Shown in pieces: positions 57,430-64,000 of a stretch of DNA of 64,000 nucleotides. A program made the translations under genes and the position numbers. The first letter of the stretch is position 1; each line of letters starts with the position of its first letter. The DNA is from Toxotes chatareus (Eukaryota; Chordata; Actinopteri; Toxotidae): positions 2,542,001 to 2,606,000 of the forward strand of contig CM028882.1 in NCBI GenBank assembly GCA_016801885.1, given 5' to 3'. Below the pieces are notes generated by a model, which saw nothing but the letters and a program-made list of their open reading frames with translations, searched no databases and had not been told where the DNA came from.

Positions 57430-58287
57430 ACAGAACTTAAAGAAGTCTGTTAATTATCATATTCAGACCACATAGTAATGTAAGTAATAAGTGCTGAGAG
57501 TATTACAAGCACATTCCAGACTCATGGAGTCAGTGATAGAGACAGATAAAGCAAAATATTACTATAAATATTATTACACAGGGACACCACACATTTACAA
57601 GCCACTGAGCCGATCAGAGGTTTATTCAATGTCAGGAATAAAGCAACAGAGCAGTGGCAAAGGAAGGGGTAGGTCTACATACAGGTTAATACATAGACTG
57701 TTATCTATAAAATAAAAAATAAAACATAATAAAAAACAACTTAAGACGGGAGAGCAGAATACGACTGGAGCTCAGGAGCTCAGTATTAAACCTTTAATGA
57801 ACCTGCCGAGTGGGTAGGACAGAGACGTTTTCTTTGAGTTTACTGGACAGACTGGTTTAACAGGTAGGATTAAATCACTGATCGACACTCCGGAGCAGGA
57901 GTGGCGGCACTGTACCTCCACCAACGCTTGGTTAAAAAAAAAAAAAAAACAACAACGAAGAAGAAGGAAAACATCCGCGGTCATAACTGGGGAGCCTGCA
58001 GTGAATGATGTGTGATTTGTTCCTTAAGTCCTTATGAATTCAGTTTCTCACCTCTCTTTACCGTTTTCCCGTGAGGTTAAGGACAAGTGGTCAGGAAAGG
58101 ATTGGTTTTATTTACTATTCGACCGCAGCCCAGCCCTTCCGTGTTGGCCAGATATCCGTTCCCTGGATCGTCCTCGACAGGTTTTCGGTGTGGCTTGCTG
58201 GACTTGGTTGTTTCGTGTCGGACTCGTAAATCATGAGTGAGTCCCTGAGACGCTCTGGTGAAATAAAGTAGATCCTCATCAGAGGCG
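57430..58287 (+). other. Upstream region of the galactosyltransferase gene
   Basis: No gene recognised. At about 57890-57965 there is sequence resembling the end of a common fish retroposon (gtggcggcactgtacc then an A-run and gaagaag). A possible 5'UTR acceptor (ctcatcag|AGGCG) lies at 58280, just before the start codon. Confidence 0.5.
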
Positions 58288-59247
58288 ATGAGGACAGCTT
58301 ACTCCTGGAGGTTGGTCAAGTTACTCGCAGTTTCAGTTGTGCTCGTCCTGTCTGTTGAGTTCATAGTGAGACCACTGGATAAACATTTACCGAAGCCGAG
58401 CCCACTGCCTGTGGAGGAGCACAGGGCCTTAGCCCCTGAGACATACCAGTATATTTTCAACCAGCCCGCAGCATGCAGGGACAGAAGCCCCTTCCTGGTT
58501 TTGATAGTCCCCGTTGCCCCTCAGGAGGCTGCAGCAAGGGATGCCATCAGGAAAACATGGGGCGCTCCGAGTCAGGACACCCTCACTTTATTCTACATGG
58601 GCCTCCCTGAGGGGGAGCAGGTGTCGAGCATCCAGGACAAGCTGGAGGATGAGAGCAGGAAACATGGAGACATCATCCAGATGAACTTCCAGGACAATTA
58701 CCAGAATCTGACCATCAAGGTCATGATGATGATGAACTGGCTGGCGACCTTCTGCCCAAACGCCTCCTACGTCATGAAGGTGGATGCTGACATCTTTGTG
58801 AACGTGTTCTACCTCATCAGATGGCTGAGGAGCTCCCCACGTGAAGGCTTCATCACAGGGTCGGTGATAAGCGATGGCAGGCCGAGGAGGGACAGTAACA
58901 GTAAGTGGCATGTATCAGAGGAGCAGTACCCTGAAGACAGCTTCCCCCCATATGTGTCCGGAGCCGGGTATGTGCTCTCTGCAGACCTGGCTGGCAGGAT
59001 CTCCTGGGCATCCACGTTTGTCCGGATGCTCCCTCTGGAGGATGTGTACGTGGGGCTGTGTCTGCGTGTGCTGGGTGTCCGGCCGGTGTATTCCCTCAGC
59101 CTGCTGACCCTCAGGAATCTGTTTGAAATAAGAAACTTAGAGTACAACAGGTGCACCTTTGCCAAACACATCATCGTTAATGGGTTTAAGCCATCAAACC
59201 TGCTGCAGGTTTGGCAGGATTTCTCCAAAGGCCATACCAGCTGCTGA
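58288..59247 (+). CDS. beta-1,3-galactosyltransferase (GT31 family, B3GALT2-like)
   Basis: A 319-aa single-exon type II Golgi glycosyltransferase adding galactose in beta-1,3 linkage to an acceptor sugar. Residues 9-27 form the signal anchor (VKLLAVSVVLVLSVEFIV). Family motifs in order: SPFLVLIVPVAP (67-78), RDAIRKTWG (84-92), DNYQNLTIK (136-144), YVMKVDADIFVN with the metal-binding DxD at 166-168, FPPYVSGAGYVLS (219-231) and EDVYVGLCL (251-259). Sequons lie at N140 and N158. Length is slightly short for the B3GALT1/2/5 group because the stem region is brief. The start is the first ATG before the anchor. Overall it is closest to B3GALT2/5-type proteins; B3GALT9 is another candidate. Acceptor specificity cannot be read from sequence. 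Poly(A) signal candidate at 59319. Confidence 0.93.
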   Translation: MRTAYSWRLVKLLAVSVVLVLSVEFIVRPLDKHLPKPSPLPVEEHRALAPETYQYIFNQPAACRDRSPFLVLIVPVAPQEAAARDAIRKTWGAPSQDTLTLFYMGLPEGEQVSSIQDKLEDESRKHGDIIQMNFQDNYQNLTIKVMMMMNWLATFCPNASYVMKVDADIFVNVFYLIRWLRSSPREGFITGSVISDGRPRRDSNSKWHVSEEQYPEDSFPPYVSGAGYVLSADLAGRISWASTFVRMLPLEDVYVGLCLRVLGVRPVYSLSLLTLRNLFEIRNLEYNRCTFAKHIIVNGFKPSNLLQVWQDFSKGHTSC

Positions 59248-59318
59248 CTGTGAAGTTTTACCAAGGTCTTCACAGGTAACACTAACATGAGAACTCGAAG
59301 CAGGGTTAAAAATCATGA

Positions 59319-59324
59319 AATAAA
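59319..59324 (+). terminator. Candidate polyadenylation signal
   Basis: AATAAA 72 bp after the galactosyltransferase stop codon. Other AATAAA motifs occur further downstream (for example about 60743), so a longer 3'UTR is possible. Confidence 0.45.
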
Positions 59325-62064
59325 TAGCCTGCTGTTAAGGAAAGAAAGCCATCTATGGGGTGGGATGTTCAGGTTAAAGGGTGAGGGGGTGGTGGTGGGT
59401 ATGCAGGCGGCTGCTCAGCTTTGACAGGTCACAAACCATAGAGGTTGGGAGCAGGTGGTTTATGTCAGTTCTCAAAGCTAAAATGCTGAAAACTTGCTGG
59501 TTGCACCTTCTCTGATTCACTGCTTGTCTTTCTTTATGTAATAATATGTTTTAGACTATTTGTTGGAGAAAATGAGCCATTTGAAGATGTTACCTTGGAA
59601 AAGGTCATTTGTCATTTCTGACATTTTGTTGACGATTCATTGAAAAACAGTCGACACATGAATTAAGAGCTCTCTAATTAAAAGCTCAAGGTGAGGTCTT
59701 TAAATGGCTTGTTTTTGTCTGACCAGCAGCTCAGAAAACTCAGGTTCCAATCACATCAGTAACATCACAGACCAGATGTCCTGTAACTCTCTGCAGCTGA
59801 ATCCTCATAATTTCGTACCGCTCACAAATTCGACAGGAGAAGTTCTGCGTTTTAGCATTTGACTTTAGCACTTTAGCGTTCGACTCTCATCCCACTAGTC
59901 AATTTTTGACATTCAAACCGATCAGTCGCTTCAGTTGGAATTGACAGTGAAAAATAACTGTTGGCTGCACTAAATGTTGTTCAGCCCTACTGCAGAGGAG
60001 ACAACACTCTTCGCCCTGTTTACTGTAGGCAGCCAAAGTGCTTCGACTTCCTTATCCAAAGTGCTGTTAAAGTTGAAAAGCTGTATTTTTAGGACTGTAC
60101 AGTAGTTCTGTCCTAATTTATCCTTGTATTGTATTGAGATTGTAATCTACACCAAAGGCTATTTAAAAGTAGATGCATTTTACTGGCCTTGTACTTAATC
60201 TTCAGTTTGTGCCTGATGGGTTATGTTACAAAACAGAGATGATAAAGTCTTTATTGCATTATTGCTGTTATCGCACTGCTACTGAGAGCTTTATATAATC
60301 CAAACCTTTTAAAACAACCTGCAGCCTATTTGGTAGGTTACTGTGTCTGTTTATTTTCAGTGTGTCTTATGACAGAGTGCCTACTTATATACATGTTGTA
60401 GTTATATATGACAGCCAGATGGTGGCAGTATGTGTCAGCAGCTGATAGAGACTGCACTGGAGTGCCAATGTCAAAGGCAGAGTATGACTCTTATCTCAGA
60501 AAAGCATTGAATTATGTGCTTTTTACTCAGCTTTAAAGTTATAACACACTGACACTGTGATATACTCTGCACCAGAATGCCTCTTAGACTTATACCTCAT
60601 TTCTGAATATTGGAGCTGTTTATATGGAATATTACTGAGAAAATATACAGCATCCTGTTTCCTATGAATGTTTGTCAGTGAGTCTTTTCATTCTGATCTA
60701 TCACCTTAATTCAGTGTGTCGCTGTAATCAATCACTGCTGCTTAATAAATGTTGGAATAAATGCTGTTTCCATCCAGACTTAATAAAAGTATTGGACAAA
60801 TATTGAGCACATGGGTTTTTTAAATTTATTTGTACTGTATTGGTTATGTACACAATGGTACGCAGTGCAGTGTGCATGGGAAAGCTAAGTAGTAAAATAA
60901 AGAAAAACACAAGGAGCAAATATAAAGTATATTCAATGAATTAACAAGCAAGTTGAAAACTAAAAGTCGAAGTAAGCAGTTAAAGGGGATATGGACCATG
61001 GGAAGTGAAATATGCTTTGATGGAAAACGTATTTTAGATTTTATTGGGGGCTGAGTTAACTTGTCATCATCTCCTAAGAAAATGACTTGGTTTTCTCCTG
61101 GTTAACTGCACTCTCTAAGGTAATATTGTTATAAATAAAAGTTGTATAAATTGTTAGATCTGATCAAAGAAGTTTTTTTTTTAATTATTGTTATTATTTT
61201 TGCACAGACATATCCGGGCATGTTCAAAATCACATACAAGTATGGAGCTGTGACTGGACCCAGTGGTAACCAGTGGGTTAATATTAAGAAATAAAATAAG
61301 TAAAAGGAAAGTAGAATACAAAAAGAAACAACAAACAGTCATCATCAGCAAGTTAAACGTTTCCATGTGAAATGCAGTAGAGTAGAAGAAGTATTAAATG
61401 GAAATATTAAAAGCACAGGTAAAAGTACCTGAAAACACTTGAAACTAAAGTACAGTACAGTACGTAACGTATAGGAGCAGAGCAAAATGTGAACGTTTTA
61501 AATGACTGAATGAATGGGTGATTTAAAATGTAGAGCAGAATGAATTGGTGCTGCAGTGTTGTTATAAAGTATTTCCAGTGGTGTTCAAAAAGACCTTTTT
61601 TTCAAAACCTAGTTAACAGACGTGAGATTGTGCTCCACTGATTTCTAATCTTTTTCATTTTTAATTTAATTTAATTTTTTTTTAAAAAAAAGGCCTGTTG
61701 CACATCACATCAACAGATTGGATGATGGTGATCAAGCGAGAGCAGAAGGTAATAGCATTAGACGCTGTGTATTGAGCGGCCTGCTGTCTGATGGCTGCAG
61801 TGGAGCCGGTGAGTGGGCTCAGAAAGAGACGGCTGCTGCTTCATGATTCACCAGAGAGGCCGAGCGTCAGCAGATGGCAGCTGCTGGTGTCTTTAATCAC
61901 GGGGAGGAGAAGGCTGATACTGTGTGTTGTGCCAGTGTTGGCTCTTCATCAAAACTCACATCAAACCCTGTCAAGACACACAACACGCCACCTTGTGGTC
62001 ACACTGATGCTCCTCAGCGTTAGACCGGCAATGGGAATGCTCATCAACAACACATTAAAAGGTC
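59325..62064. other. Intergenic or long 3'UTR, AT-rich
   Basis: No gene, RNA or clear mobile element recognised. There are several poly(A) signal-like motifs and A/T runs (about 61673-61692). The 97-aa frame at 61791-62084 has no recognisable homology and runs into a transposon end. Confidence 0.6.
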
Positions 62065-62065
62065 C

Positions 62066-62105
62066 AAAAAGTGAAGGGGTCTGAATACTTCCTGAAGCCA
62101 CTGTA
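62066..62105. mobile_element. Tc1/mariner-like terminal remnant
   Basis: agtgaaggggtctgaatact followed by tcctgaagccactgta is the conserved 3' end of many fish Tc1-like elements. No transposase or opposite end was found nearby, so it is a solo remnant or part of a degraded copy. Confidence 0.6.
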
Positions 62106-64000
62106 GGTGCTGTGCTCATGATATAACACTGGTTATCATCTGAGCTTCTGGTCAGTATTGTGACATAGCTGATGTTGTCTCTTTTTCTATGTTAGCCTGG
62201 GTTAACCATGGCCACACCGTGTACAGCTTAGGTACTTTTGTGGTTTAAGAATGATTAATCACATCACCCAGTCATCTTGTCTCATGTAGCCAGAGGTCAT
62301 AAGATGACAGGGGTCTGGAAAAAATGCCATCAAAAGTTATGACAATAAGACCTTTAAAAATCCCGGAGCAGGAACTGGCTGACAAGCGTGTGCACTTCAT
62401 GGAAACTTTACACAAGAAACATGAAGCTGATTCATTTGCTTTTTTTCATTTGTTTTGTTTCCACTTGATGAATTTAAATATTACAAGTTAGTTCAGGACA
62501 ACACTTTTTAAAAAAAATTAATTAATTATTTGTTTGCGAAATTTGTCATGGGCTGACAGAATCGAAAACCTGCACATTCATAAGTGAACTGATAACTTTA
62601 GATTGTTCAGTTTTACTTCTCTGATGCTGCTAACCTGGCCCCACACTGTCACCCCCTTATGTAGTCTGTTCTTGCTTGTTTGTTTCTGTTTTATTTGAGA
62701 ACAGTCACTTCCCCACCCCTGAGCATTAATCAGGGGAATAAGGAGTAAAGTAATATTTCTTTCACCAGGAGCATGTTCTGAGCCTTAAAGCAACATTTCC
62801 ATGGCATCACTCCAGTGTGTTAGTTTTGTACTTCTATGGAGTTGAAGAACTCGTTAAGGTTGCAGCAGAGGCTGAGCTATCCTGATTTTTAGTCCTTAAT
62901 ATGGGCCAGTCTTCAAAGATGCTGATTTTCCCTTAATGTAGCTGGGTAGGATCTCGTCATTAGATGCTCCATGACTGGTAAACACCCACGTCTTTCTAAC
63001 TCCACACCCACTCTGCCTGAGTAATTTGTTCAGACTTGCCCAGAGCCACATGTGCCATTATACAAATGTTTTCACCCTGACAAGTAAACTGATTTTTTTA
63101 TTTGTAAAATTGGTGGCGTTCCCCTTTAATAAATAAATGGTTTATTAATGACTTGCAATAGCCCACAGTGATCATAAATCCTATTGCAAAAATTCAACCC
63201 ATTTAAGTTTGTGATACTAAACTTAACAAATGAATGCTTCCTCAAATCTGGTGGCTCGACATCTTCACCTTATACTGCCAAGGCCCCTGTGCTGATTCCA
63301 ACTAAGGCATCTCTTCGCTGTCACCTGTCAAATGAAGGTAAAAACATCCCAAAACAATACACTATATTCATATGAATTACTAATACAATAGCAAACATAG
63401 AGGTCAGCTTGAAAAATCGGAGTGGTCAGCAGATGTTTCTGTTACACAGAATAATGAGTATTTATTCTTATGGCTGTGAAATAATGGATGCATTGACCTC
63501 TCCTGGCCACTAAACATCCATCTAATGAAACAATCGGAGAATGAAAGTAATTCTATGGTTGAGCTGCTCTCTATCCTAACAGGCCATAACTCATGATGTG
63601 GGTTCAAAAGTAGATATTATTTTAAGGGTTCACAAGATGAAAGAGGGCAGCTGCTTTAATGACTGTTAAATACATATACTTATGCAGTGTTAGTGTACAA
63701 TATACAAGCAGCTTCATCATGCTCAGCAGTTCTCCTGCATTTTGTTTTTTACTGTGCATATTAAATTAACATAAACCTCCAGCTCAGCAGCTTAAATGAG
63801 CCAGTATTGTTGCATTTCACCATGTAAAGCTCTCCTCCATTCTCCATAGAGTGTCCATTTGTCTGTTATTTGTGTGCCTTCTGTTCAAGTCTATTCATTT
63901 CCCACACTGACTGAGTGGGAGTTTATGCTCTGGCCCAGAGCTCTACATTGTTCAAAACACTCCCACTTCTGTGCTGCGCTGTATCTAGAGCCTTCTGATC
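62106..64000. other. Intergenic sequence
   Basis: AT-rich DNA without a recognisable gene, RNA or transposon. Short open frames on both strands have no homology I recognise. Confidence 0.6.

Noticed and set aside
58588..59288. Antisense frames of 107 and 159 aa over the galactosyltransferase gene
   Set aside because: Shadows of the sense coding region, which has the full set of family motifs.
61791..62084. 97-aa protein-coding gene
   Set aside because: No recognisable homology, and the frame ends inside a Tc1-like transposon terminus.

Overview
The window is eukaryotic genomic DNA from a ray-finned (teleost-type) fish. The evidence is long introns with GT-AG splice sites, fish L2-type LINE fragments, a piggyBac transposon, a Tc1-like terminal remnant and a vertebrate tenascin-C gene. 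No prokaryotic operon structure, rRNA or CRISPR array is present.

Region 1 (1-30246, + strand) is the 3' half of tenascin-C (tnc). I place 18 coding exons with consistent phases, 997 codons plus a stop. They cover the second half of FN3 repeat 2, FN3-3, -4 and -5, two repeats in the alternatively spliced zone, the three terminal FN3 repeats, and the whole C-terminal fibrinogen-like domain, followed by a long 3'UTR with a poly(A) signal at 30241. Introns hold an L2-type LINE fragment flanked by a perfect 109-bp direct repeat, a 152-bp-arm inverted repeat, microsatellites, and (antisense, in the last intron) an apparently intact three-exon piggyBac transposase with symmetric subterminal palindromes.

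Region 2 (30354-57429) begins about 110 bp after the tnc poly(A) signal and is one giant imperfect palindrome. The arms meet around a roughly 430-bp spacer near 43971-44402 that contains two long perfect or near-perfect hairpins. Each arm carries, from outside to inside, an L2 LINE tail, a CpG/CCAAT promoter-like segment, a long array of repeated exon-like modules reading toward the centre, a last exon with a poly(A) signal, and a cluster of tRNA-like sequences. The exon-like modules come in two fixed sizes, 59 nt (type A) and 37 nt (type B). Together they form a phase-compatible 96-nt, 32-codon cassette that I cannot assign to any known family. The arms differ by indels: the left arm has three tandem 1.47-kb units and the right has two; the left arm alone keeps an integrase-like exon; the right arm alone carries a 2.65-kb terminal-inverted-repeat element filled with about 14 copies of a 152-bp satellite.

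Region 3 (57430-64000) contains a single-exon beta-1,3-galactosyltransferase (GT31) gene on the + strand and then AT-rich intergenic sequence with a Tc1-like end.

The most unusual content is the palindrome with its convergent tandem-exon arrays. All calls come from reading the sequence; no alignment or search was run.
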